Part shown: positions 11,747 through 23,800 of the stretch, piece after piece
Position numbering within the stretch: the stretch's first letter is position 1
Layout of the letters: every line of letters starts with the position of its first letter
Source: Prostheceraeus crozeri
Taxonomy: Eukaryota; Platyhelminthes; Polycladida; Euryleptidae
DNA: 64,000 nt
Reading direction: 5' to 3'
NCBI GenBank assembly: GCA_907163375.1
Contig: CAJQUW010003459.1
Coordinates: forward strand, 77,001-141,000
The notes under the pieces: model-generated
What the model was told of the DNA's origin: nothing
Databases searched by the model: none
What the model saw: only the letters and a program-made list of their open reading frames with translations
Translations under genes and position numbers: made by a program

Positions 11747-14650
11747 TTATTGATACTACGATCTCAGAAACGAAGATTCTAATGAACCAGCCGTTGTCCT
11801 ACATCACCTTTGCGCATCGTTGGTATGTAGTTGAGGTGCATTTGGTACCCAATCCAAGGCACGTCAATATTACCTTCATTTCAATGTTTTTATAGAAAAT
11901 TCAATATTACGTTTTGATCAATGTTGCTTTTTTTGTTTAAACTTGAAATAACATTGTTTTCTAATAACTTACGACAAATCATAGGCTAAATGGATGGAAT
12001 AAAAGCTTATTGCGTGTAGCCTACATCAGAATTACAATAGAGCTGATTATAACGAAAGTATAGTAAATAAGCTACGGTAGATGTTCAATTATCTATCATC
12101 ATTTTGAAGATTTGACTCAATAATCTACAATTTGATAAGTAAAATTATAATTTCTATTACATTTTTGGAAAGAAATTAAACATTAATAGCAGAGCTAGAA
12201 AGTAGAAAGTCATTTATTTCAATCGATAGATTTCACATTAACACGAAAATATGAATTTGGCATAGCGAAAATGGTTATTATTTGCGAGCCGCATTGCAGG
12301 CCGTCAACTCGCCTCTTCATTCGAATTTGGATGTGATAGCATGCAGTAATTTGAACCTGTACACGTATTGTAGATATCCGATCACTTTATTAACCTGTAG
12401 CAGATTGTCAACGCGGAAGATTATACCATATTTACCCCAATGGAAGAAACATAATCAGCATGTAAACGTATGCAATAATAAAATATGGTAAATTCCTTTG
12501 CTCGCTCGTTACATCGTACACACTATCAGTAGTTCTGCTACCCATTCAAGTTGCTATCAGCAATCGATATTATCATCATTTTATTGCATCTTTGTCATGT
12601 TACTTCACAGTAAAAAATTGGCCTCAGTCATTCATTTGGTTAACCACAATTCATATTTTTGGACCGTGTTCGCTCGTTACAAATTTCGGAACTCAGTTTC
12701 GTCATCTGTTATTTAAGATCAAAACTATGATATCTTCCTTTAAGTGCTCGATTTATTCTACCATAAAACTCTTTCTGATAATGAATATTGTACATATAAA
12801 TTGCTTAGGGGAAACGTGATTGATTGCACTTGTAGCTCCTTTGTTTTTGCGTTCGCTCGTTACTTGCCAAACATTCCCTCGTTGCTGCTGTTAAATACTA
12901 CGATTATTCCTCCAATGATCGGAATATGAAAGCAATCACATTGGAAATGATGAAGAATGATACATTGATAAAAACATTACCAAATCAAACTGACCATAGA
13001 AAGCAAGTAAATCTGGTTAGTACCAAACAGGTAGGCCTCCTATAGTGCATAATGAATCCTGCAGTTCTAATTTCCTGCGAAATGTGTTTGAACGACTACT
13101 AAGCCTGGGTCAGAACCGACCAAAATTTTCGACTGTTCGCATACTTTTGATTAGTTCTTTTACAATTGAGGGTGTCGCAGAAAAGATGACGCTTTTTCTC
13201 GTCAAGCCAACATCATTGAAAAGTCCCGTTGAAAGAACAAATCGGGCGATTCCTAGTTGATTAGAGGTGATTGCGGTAAGTTTGGACAATGCTGTTGTCC
13301 GATTGGATGATGTTGCCTAGCGTACCACGGGTTTTTTAGGCGTCTGCTCGTTTCATAAGCGTGAGGAAAGCCAGAACAACTCTTGTGACCTCGCTCCTCC
13401 GTGCGCGCTTGTAAGGATACAAGCATGTCTACCTCCCAGATACGTGTTTTATATTACCGATTACAGTACTGGTCATTCAGAATTACGCCACTGCTCGTAG
13501 CTGGTTGCCATAAATGGACAACTCACCATAATTCAATGCACAAAATAGAAGTTAGTGTCATTGCTCTACGCCAAAAATAGGCAAGTGGCCAAGTTTCTGC
13601 TGCATTTGATTAAATCATTTATCTAGTTGTTTTGAGTTAAACTATAATAGCTATGACTCTGGTAGGCCTATATCCGATATGGGTGGACAAAACTAAAATG
13701 ACAAGGCTCCCTAGAATACCTGCCTTTTACCTAGTTTCTTTCTTATTCTGAGCCAGAGCTATTTTAAGTGAAAATGGCAAAATATTTGATGGCAGTGGAA
13801 ATAAAAATTACAGCGATTCTTCTTTTAGCCGAATATCTTGTTCCACTGATGATCAAAAACACCATTCATAATCGACGTGATTCAAGCGAATGATGTATAA
13901 TTTAAATGGCTCACCTGAAGAAGTTTTGCCTTTAAATTTTAAGCGGCTGCATTTTTTCCAGGCTAGCAATTGACATGTGGTTCCTTTTCGCTGAAAGCGG
14001 AAGATCTCAATTTTCTGAAAATGTATCTCATTAATTCTCTCATTTTATGGGAGCCGTCTCTAATGTTTCGCGCATGAATATTGACCATGAACATCTTGTT
14101 GCTAATGTTTATTTGCTCTTGAAGAGAGCAGCCAACAAAATTAACAAATAATCAACTTTTCAAAACTGTAGCCAGGTAGGGTTGTGATAATATGCCATTT
14201 ATTAGATAGGATAACATCGGTTAAAGCCTTGAGGTTACCTGCAAGGCGCGTTCCGCAAAGAAACCCAGTGGGGAAGAAAGTTAAGTGTCTACATTATTCT
14301 TCTCTCATTTTCGATTTCGTCCTGAAAACAGCATAATTGATGAACAATGCGATTGAGAATCACAAGCAGAACTCGAAAGACGAACCATCAACAACTCGCA
14401 GGTTTAGCATCCTTTTTGAGGGAGGATCCCCAACAGTACATTGATTGAATGCAAGAATTCGATTGGAAGTTGGTTATATATTTGCAGCCAAAAACAATCG
14501 TGATTAGATACAGAAAAGTTATAATAAAAGTTATGGAATAATCACAGTGATATCCTGAATATACAATTTTGTTAGCGGTTAAGGCGTGAAGGGATAATGC
14601 TGAAAACGGGGACGGCGAACATAAATGTATTGAGAAATTTGTACACCTGG
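11747..14650. other. No gene seen; includes likely SPTLC1 3' UTR
   Basis: No coding motif was found. The right edge should contain the SPTLC1 3' UTR. A GC-richer block at about 13270-13450 with an ATTGG box stands out, as does a decamer repeated three times (see findings). Confidence 0.4.
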
Positions 14651-14658
14651 AATTCATT

Positions 14659-14806
14659 CTAAGCGGAATTTTCATATAGCTTCTCCATCTCCTTTCCTAA
14701 TTCACCAAGGACACGGCAGATGATGTCACATTCCGCATCGGTGAGATCACAATTGAGAGCAAGACGGATACTTGGAATTGGAGCACCGACGTCCACTGGC
14801 AAATAT
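14659..14806 (-). CDS. SPTLC1: SPTLC1 coding exon 7 and stop (residues 444-492)
   Basis: The acceptor is TCTTTGTAG|A. The first base completes the Arg codon from exon 6. It encodes [20 protein letters not shown], matching the family's PPPSIRVVVT region, then an acidic helix and ENSA followed by TAG at 14659-14661. Intron 6 upstream (14807-17941) holds a nested pair of DNA transposons. Confidence 0.93.
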
Positions 14807-17800
14807 CTACAAAGAAGACAGGAAGGAGGGTAGATTCGAGATTTGCTATAACGAACCTTGCGGGATCCACGTAGAAGGTTCGTTATGATGGGAGGCGGGT
14901 TTCGTTATAGTGAGTTAGGGGTTATAAAACGTATTTTTGAGTTCAAATATCCTGCTGATTCTGAATAGCGTCGTCTAAAGTACACTGGGCATCCTCTTTT
15001 TGATCAATTATCTTGTAGACTTTCGAAATTAAATGACCTACGTTTTTGCCATTTTGAATAGTAACAATACATAAATGTCCTTCAAACATCAAATGATCGA
15101 ATGAATGAAAAACACGCATTGCAATTAGTGTAATATGCACTATGCATGTACAATACATGGCAGGATTTTCCAATGCAGAGCGATTTTTGCTCATGACTTC
15201 CCGCTGCATTCGTGCAGACGTCGGTCTATCCGTTGATAATTCAAATCCATCAGATGCAGAATATTTTCGTGTAAGTGTTCGATCTGACTTCCCAATACAA
15301 TCCAGCCTTTATCGGTTTTATAGATTTGATTACGAGCGCAGTTTTCGATCATGATGAGACGAGTCAGTTCGAGAAGATAAAATTCAAGCGCTTCATTTTT
15401 GCGTGATCTGGATTCAACAGCATTTTTCTTTATTCGATTGCTATTGAAAATAATAAAAAATTGCTGTCGATGGATAAAGTTCGCTACAGACCAGTGGTTC
15501 TCAAACTGGGGACCGCGAAAATGACAGTAAGATGTACCACTGAGATATAGGAAAGGCAGAGCACTGACTGTTCCCTACATGAACGAAAGGAAGCGTGGGC
15601 TTGTCAGCGTCCAGTGACTGGCAAAAGAGAAGTGTCTTGATCAATGCCCATCTGCTCACTTGCCGCGGTTACTGTTAATTAACAAACGTTGACAAAAAAC
15701 GAGTTAGGTCATCACCCTCTCTCCTTTCTACATCTCAAAAACACAACACACAACACCAGGGGAATAGTTGGTCCTGGTTGGTTCAGCGCACGATCAGCGT
15801 TCGAAGACAATCGTTGTTTGCAGTGCTTTGGTCATCCGCACTCATTCATACACAAAACACTACTAGAGTTACCGCTATTGGCTGACGGCATTCCTACTGG
15901 CTAATCATTGTCATTTTTTCCTTCGAATATTTCCAGATGTTCATTTCATTCAGCACATGGTCGTGCGCCTGTGAACTGTTGACTGATAGCTACATTTAGT
16001 ATAAATTGGTATTTCCGAATGCCGCCAAAGAGGAAAATGAGATATGACAATTCGTATTTGAAATTTGTTTTTACTGTGATAAAGTCTAGTGAAGAAGAAA
16101 AACCGCAATGTGTTTTGTGTTTTGAGGTGTTAGCTTCAACATTACTTACGTCCAGTAGGTTGAGGAGACATTTGGAAGCTAAACATCCCAGTTCAATCGA
16201 CAAAGATGTAAGCTTCTTGAAACGGAAGGTCGAAAGAGTGGTCAAATCCAGACTTGATAACAGGAATGTTTTCGCAGGACTGGTTTGAAAGCCTCCTATG
16301 AAGTTTTAAGGAAACTAGTTGCCGCCAAGAAACCCCACAACATTGCAGAATAGTTAATATAGCCCTGCTGAAAAGATATCATCTCAAATGTGATAGGAAG
16401 CCTTCAGAAGCTGAAATATGTCTTCTGTCGAACGATACTGCTAGCAGGCGAATAAAACTCAGCTCTTAACTTCTTTACGATCCTACAGCATGAAACGACA
16501 GATGTCGCCAACGTGGCCCAACTTTGCATCTATGTGCGCTATATACATGACAAGCAACTGGAAGAACAATTCTTGTTTTGCGAAACCCTCGACAGCAGAA
16601 TAACCTCAAGAGAAATTTGACATAATGAACAGAATTTTTGAGGTGCATAATATCTATTGGAAAAATGTTATTGGCGTGTACACCAACGTTGCTTCAGCGA
16701 TGCTTGACTACCGGTTCGGTCTTCAGAAGTTGGTGAAGGACAAGTTATGCTTGCAAAGAAAGCGATTCCGAATTTGAAACTCTATTGTTGCACTCACATG
16801 TGAGATGGCTGTCGAAGGGGGAAGGTATTGAAAAGAGTTTTCCTACTACGAAAAGAAATGCACAAATTTCTGCAAGACGCAAGCCACGAAAAATTCTCTA
16901 ATAATGGACATCTTGGAATCCGTGACGTACGTCAATCTGGCACTGCAAGAAGAAAAAGAGGTCACCGTGATCCACTCTCATGAAAAAATGACTGTTTTCA
17001 AAATGAAGCTCGCAATGTGGCATTTGAAGTTAAACAAAAATAAGTTTACGCCATTTCCACATCTCAACACATTCATCGATGAGAACGAAGTTTTCGTCGA
17101 TAACAATATTCTTGAGGTGATGAAACACCACGTTTCAATTCTAAGCGAAGAAATTTCTCGGTACTTTCCCGATCTACATGAATTTGAAATATACTATCGT
17201 TTCATGAACAAAACTTCGCACTCTCCCTTAGTGATTTGCATTCAGAGGAAAACTTCATTCAAGAACAGTTTATCGACTTGGTAGATGATGAGGGTTTTCG
17301 TGAAATGTGTCGCAGTGACTTTTGGATTGAGATGGCTCAATCCTATCCCGATGTCGGACTGAGGGCTTTTAAAGTGCTGATTCCATTTTCAACCACATGT
17401 GAGTGTTAGAGAGAGAGTTTTCAAGTCTACTTGCGATGAAAACAAAATCTCGAGACAGTCTAGATGTGACTCATGACATGAGTTGCACTATCCAAAACAC
17501 AGCCCAACAACGTGGAAGAACTGTTGAAGACGAAGCAAGTGCACCTATCTCATTGAACTGACTCTAAAACTTATGAATGTTGAGATTTATCGATTTGGAA
17601 TAAATATATTCATCAAATAATACTTTTATTTCACTATCTTTAATGCTAGCGAGGACCGCTAATCATTGAGAAATAATTCTGTGACCGTCAACTAATAATT
17701 TTTTTAATCATAATAAAGCTAATAATAATAACGCTAATCATAATAAGTTTGAGAGCCACTGTTATCGACGAATGTTCGTTATAGCGAGTCTCGAATTTCA

Positions 17801-20800
17801 TAATTAATATTCATGTTAATTTCATAATTCAAAAACATGTTCTCAATCAAGAGAAACAAATAAATGCACAGTGCATTCTGCTGACAAAATGAGAGCAGCG
17901 GTATGAAAATCAGATAGCAACAGTACTGAGAAAATAATTACCTGGCTACGGTAATCAGGAGACCTTGATCTCTTGCTTTATCCATGACGTCGTCATAGAC
18001 TTCAGTGATGTTTTCCTTGCCTTCCAAGCACCTGAGGCGGATGTGTTTCACCGGAGAAATGTCATCTCCACTCACTTCCCATGTCGATCCAATCTGGAAG
18101 GATAGGAAGAAACATGAGAGCAGCCTTGTATTTATTTTCTTGATGCTTCGAAAGGAGACATGTTCTACTTTTCAACACACTAACTTCTCATGAATTGATC
18201 AAAGCTATGTTCATCAATTTTCTACAAGACCTGGTGAGAAAGCGCTTGTGGGTCGTGCTCCCTGGATACTGCCATCTTACACGCCGGTAGTAACTAAATC
18301 AACCACAACCGAGTGCTGGGCGACTGTAAATAACCTGGTTTACCCGGACATTTCGGGAGGTTATGGAACAAGTGCAGTAGTCAGGGCGAGTATCCGGAAC
18401 GGTTGGTGCAGGTTTCACGAAATGGCACCCTTTTTGACATCTAGACATTCAAAGAAGGCAGTCATCTACAAGCCATGTGTGCGCAGCAGCATGTTGTATG
18501 GCAGCGAGACTTTGGTCATGTCATCAGTGTTTGAGGCGACTCGAGGTGAATGAAATGAGGATGGTCCGGTGCATGTGCGGAGTCTCCTCTGGCAACCGCA
18601 TTTCCAATACAGAGTTCAGAAGAAGAATGTGCCTGGAGCCTATCGGTGACACCATAAGACGTCGACTAAGATGGTAATGGAAAGACGAATGTCAGTGGGT
18701 GAAGCGCGTGCGGAAATTGCAAGTGGATGGTCGCCGACCTGTTGGACGTCAAAAGAAATCAAGGAACGATAACATCAAAGAAGACCTTTGTGCGCTTGGG
18801 CTCCGTATGGAAGATACAAGCGACCGAGCGAAGTGGAGAACTGCCAAACAAGCAAACCATAGAAAGTCCTGGAATGGAAATTGCATGAAAATTATGGCAC
18901 ACTCCAGGGGAACTTAGTTAGGTTCTTGTTTTCTGGTCGGCATTTATATTTCTCAAGTCAATTTGTGATCTCGATTGCTGCCCATTGTCTAAAGATCATG
19001 AACACAAAAGCAATATTGAATTTACAAAATACAGCAGCGACAGGATGACAAAGAGAGAAATCCTTTGAAACGCTCTGTACGCTCACCATTTTGAAATATC
19101 GCTCCTATAATCCATCAGACACATATGCAACCTGTAATGTCGATTTACAGAACAGGCATTTCTCCAGCTCGAAATCAGAGGCCAAAAAATCTTCGATTAT
19201 TTATTTTACTTTAAAAGGATTCCCTGTTCAATTTATTTGAGCAATTTTCAAAATCTTAGTATGTTCTCGAATATCAGCTTCCACAGAATGATCACACTAT
19301 ATAACATGTGTCATTCAATGATTAATCGAAAAGTTTCAGCGACATTTCATTCATCTGAGTGATGATTATAGGTAAAAAAAGCTTTCAATGTGATTATTCC
19401 AGATAAGTGCTCGCCTGTTTGGATGAGAAATTATCCAGTAATTAGAATTTCCATCTGTGAATTTATATAATGTTCTCACAACCACTGCACTGCACTGACC
19501 ACTTTCATCTGGAAAATGCACTGACCATTTTCATTTGGAAAATGCCCTGACCAGTAATTGCGTAATAGTTGAGTCGGAGGCAGGTTTTTAAAGACGTTAA
19601 TTATTATTTTACTTATGTACAAAATTTTTCGATCGCCATCCAGCAATCATCTTCAGGAACAAAAGATTAGAAGCTCAAACTATGAGGAATTTGAAAATGA
19701 TATTAACAATGAGATGACATGATGATTTACAATGATATGATATGAAGGAATGTAGACAAGAACAGGTTGTACTGGATTACATATCTTTACCAGTAGCAAA
19801 AACAAATTGACCTGACAGGATGGATAAATGGTTAGATGATGTAGTGAAGAAATGATAAAGTTATTAGTAAAAAAGGAAATCACGGTAGCTGTCAAGTTCT
19901 GTTCTACTACTTATTGTTGGTTTACATTTGTTAATGATGAATGCTTCACGTAATCTCAAATTTGTGTTGTCATGATCGTGGGCCAGAATGTCAATATTGA
20001 TGTCCGAATGTTGTACTTTGCGCGTCTGAATATGTTTAAACACGGAAGATGAAGGGCTTGTGGCATGTTCCTTGAAGCGGGTGTGGAGAGGTCGTATGGT
20101 ACTGTCAATATAAAATGTATCACATTTGTTATAGTGGATCTTGTAGATAATGTTTTTTCGGTCGCATAATTCTTTGTTTTTCATTTTGCAGTTAGCAAGA
20201 GAGCATAGTTGTGTTGTACCTCCTTCAACTATGACCATTTTCAATTATGACTCTGTGAACCAAATTTTAATTCGTATTCCAGCATTGAAAAATTGGATAA
20301 TAGTTGTCAATGACTACACAATGTACACATAGACATAATTAATCAATAGAATAGTGGGCTACTTCATATGAAGCAATACTATCACATCACTCAAAATTCT
20401 CCGAGATAACCGCGCAATTTGCTGTCAGCATCTTTCACAAATGCATGAAACGTCACAAATAGTTTGACGATGTGATATGTACATAAATTTATAATTCATT
20501 TTAGCGTAAGATTTCTACATTTTGCCGGACAATAATGCTCTTGGTTGCAATATTATCCGGGAAATGCTATGCAATTCCTATGTAAGGAAAAAACTCAACA
20601 TATATCCGCTGCCACAGATGTTTCAGTGATTCATTTATCACATTGAATTAAACATTGTCGTTGTAGGCTATAATGTAATTGCTTGAACGAATCGCAATGC
20701 GGATTTCCCCATGATCATTTGTGCTTTTTACGTTTCCACTGATCCGCCATTTAGGTACACCCATCGTCTATTGGTGTTGATGCAAAGCATGGATTCAATA

Positions 20801-23800
20801 CATTCAAGTGCGCAGATGACATGAAAAACATGGAAACATTTATTAGGGTCCTGTGATCATATGACTTCACATGCAAAATTACACTGGTAGAGATTCGTCG
20901 GAAGATTTGTGTCGTAGTCACTGGATATCATTTATTTTTAGAATGAGCGAGATTTTTAGATTTTTATGCACATGCTTCGTCCTCTGGCACATTTCATGCA
21001 TAATATTGATCAGCATCCTACGATCATCGTGACATAAGTTTTGATGGAATTTTAAATCGCATCAATGTTGTTGAATAAATTACTTAAACTGCATGTTGTA
21101 AAGTCCATGCAAGATTAAAAATCCCTTTTCTCAAATCCTTCCATGAAAATATCCTCAAATTTGTCCTTTCATTTTCACTAGAAATGGTGTCAGTTGCTAT
21201 CCATTAATGAAATTGACATCATAGACAAATTTTCCTCTCTTACATAGCCACCATTTTTTGAAATAGAGTTCATGACACTTAAGAAAGCATAAATATGCAA
21301 ACCGAATTTAGCAAAAGTACACTCCTATTCACTTTTAATTACCATTCTGTTCACGTAATAGAGTTGCTCTGCTTTCCCTACTTATGTTGACTGACCATTG
21401 CCAGATACAGCCTGTAGTCTGGAAAGTTTTGATCAATGTGACATGAAACTTCCATTGCTAGGAATTTGAATTATAAATGTTCTGTGTCATATTCAACATA
21501 GTGCTGTCATTTTTAACATAGTTCGAGCCATTAACTTGGATGAATTACAATTGGAATATCGTCATGGTTTTATCAGACAAATAATGCAGATATCGTCGGA
21601 TAATCTGCATTATTGTCCTATAATGCATGATTTAGTAGGGCTTTCTATGTCCACAGGTTAATAAGTTACACGAAGCGTTCGTCCAAGTTCAGGCTTGAAT
21701 TTGCATTACTATCGATGGAAAATTGATCTTCTTGTAGTTCTGGCCGTGACCACCAGTATTGAGAATGTCATCTTTAGACCCAAACACGCAGACAAAGCAA
21801 TTTATCTCTGTACATGGATATCGAGTACACCAGTCCGGACTTGATCGATATCCATGCACAGATGTGCTCCAATTTGAAGAGAATCTCACCTCCTCTTGAA
21901 GACGTGCGTGCATGCGCTTTGATAGGGCTTGCAGACGCCCACAGCGTTCACCATTTTCTTTGTCCAGTACTTCCAGCACGTGACAAGCGGAGGCAGCAAG
22001 AAGAGGCGGGAGAGAGGCAGAGAAGGTGTACCCCTGACCGCTGAGACGTTGATGGTCAACCACGAACCTGATGGGAAGGAGAGACGTGAATCACGAGATG
22101 AAAGCTGACAAACATTCAATTCCTTACTTCGTTCCAACTGAGAATCCACCACCCGCTCCGATAGCATTCTCTAATGATGCTGTGATCATTTCCACATCGA
22201 GAATGTCCACTCCCCAATGTTCGGTGATGCCACGGCCTGTTCTCCCCAAGACACCGAAACTGTGCGATTCATCGACGAAGAGACGAACCTGACGGAGGAA
22301 TTATCAGAAGTAATGATTATCATGATGTACTTTACAAATACAGGGGTGGGCATAGGTTACCCGTCTTTCGTCTTTTTAATAAGAATACGATGTTTTCCAA
22401 AATCGTATATCATTTATTTTATCAACTAGCTATACATGTAACGAGACAAACATAGCAAATATCGATTAAAGGTCTAAAAATACTGAAAGTGTAGACCACC
22501 AGCATCGACTCATCGATTACGCACACTTCTGCAAACGTTTTGAGAATGGTCTGGATTGTTATTTACAAGAGCAAAAAAAAATCTTTGATTCTTATCTCTT
22601 CATATCCTCTCCCTTAGCAGACCCATAAAATGATTGAGTGGTCCGCTTCAGGATTAGGACCGGTCGCAAGCCCGGCCAAAAAAAATTTTGAAGACCCGCC
22701 GGCCCGGTCGATGATTTCAATTAAGCTTATGTCGACAATGGACAACATTCATTCCAGAATTAATTTTTCAATCAGTTAAAATAGTGTTGCAACATTGTAA
22801 GAGTATGACAAGAAAAATATTTTTATGACGCAAAGATCGCCAGCCATGTATTGAAAACTATTCTTCAAATCTTTGTTCAAAGTGGCTGACAAAATCGCAC
22901 ATTACTGAAGTTGGCGATGATGATGAAGTTTAGGTACTTGGAATTATCGTTGCAACATATGAGGAAAATTTATTCATTTTTGTTGTTTTTCCGTTTTATA
23001 GGGAATAAGTTCAAAGACAACTTTTTGGAAGCGCATTAGTAAGTTTGGGTAATAACTAATAAGTCCATTTATTACTGAATTCACAGCTGTTTTTGCTCCA
23101 GTATCTGATTGCAGCTAATTTTGATTGTACGAATGAGTACTAACTCGTACGTAATGAGTACTATGATAATTGGCTTGATGACAGTGAGGGCACGTCGATG
23201 CTGATTAAGTACGCATCCATGGACAATTGTTTACTTATGCATCTAGTTTTAAAACGTACTCGATCTCAAATAGAGTTTCCGGAATCGCATACTCTAGCAT
23301 ACATTAATTTTGTGAAAGTCAAGTGTATCAAGCCTATCTATCGTAAAGCTATTTCATATCTTGAATGAGTTATTACGCGTATTGCCTCTCAATCCTTTTC
23401 ATGTGCGTACAAAATATGATATCAAAGAACGAACATTTGTCTAATTATTACTGATAGAATATCGATTTGGATAGACATTGAGGAAAATCAGCATCTTTCT
23501 TTGTGCTTAATTGGGAACTCGTGCTCACCCGGAGCACCGGTAAACCTACCGCATGCTCCACAGAAATCGAGAAATCGAATGATGTATATGATGTATAGCG
23601 GTCTACGTTGAGCAGCTGCCACTCTTAATTAGTAGGTTACAGAGACTCCGGCTTAGTCACGGCCGGTTTTGACTACACCGGCCGCCAAAAAAACCAGCCG
23701 GTTCCAACCCTGGTATTGGTCTGCTTGATGGGATCTACTGCAGGCCTGCCACGGTGTCCCACCAGAAAAAAGAGTAAAAAAGAGTACTTAGTACATGTAC

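Larger units (their letters stand above)
14834..17796. mobile_element. pogo/Tigger-like element split by a hAT insertion
   Basis: ATTCGAGATTTGCTATAACG (14834 on) and the inverted GTTCGTTATAGCGAGTCTCG (17774 on) match over about 23 bases with one or two differences. GTTCGTTATAGCGAG-type sequence is typical of Tigger/pogo ends, and more GTTCGTTAT copies lie at 14877-14920. TA dinucleotides flank both ends. Its own sequence totals about 0.7 kb; the rest is the hAT element at 15492-17761. It lies in SPTLC1 intron 6. Confidence 0.45.

Noticed and set aside
22068-22127. Assembly gap or frameshift between SPTLC1 exons 4 and 5
   Set aside because: It is a regular 60-nt GT-AG intron that splits a lysine codon.
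21814-22292. Plus-strand frames across SPTLC1 exons 4 and 5
   Set aside because: Antisense shadows of conserved exons.
22342-22380. CAGGGGTGGGCATAGGTTAC as a hAT end
   Set aside because: No matching right end or duplication found.
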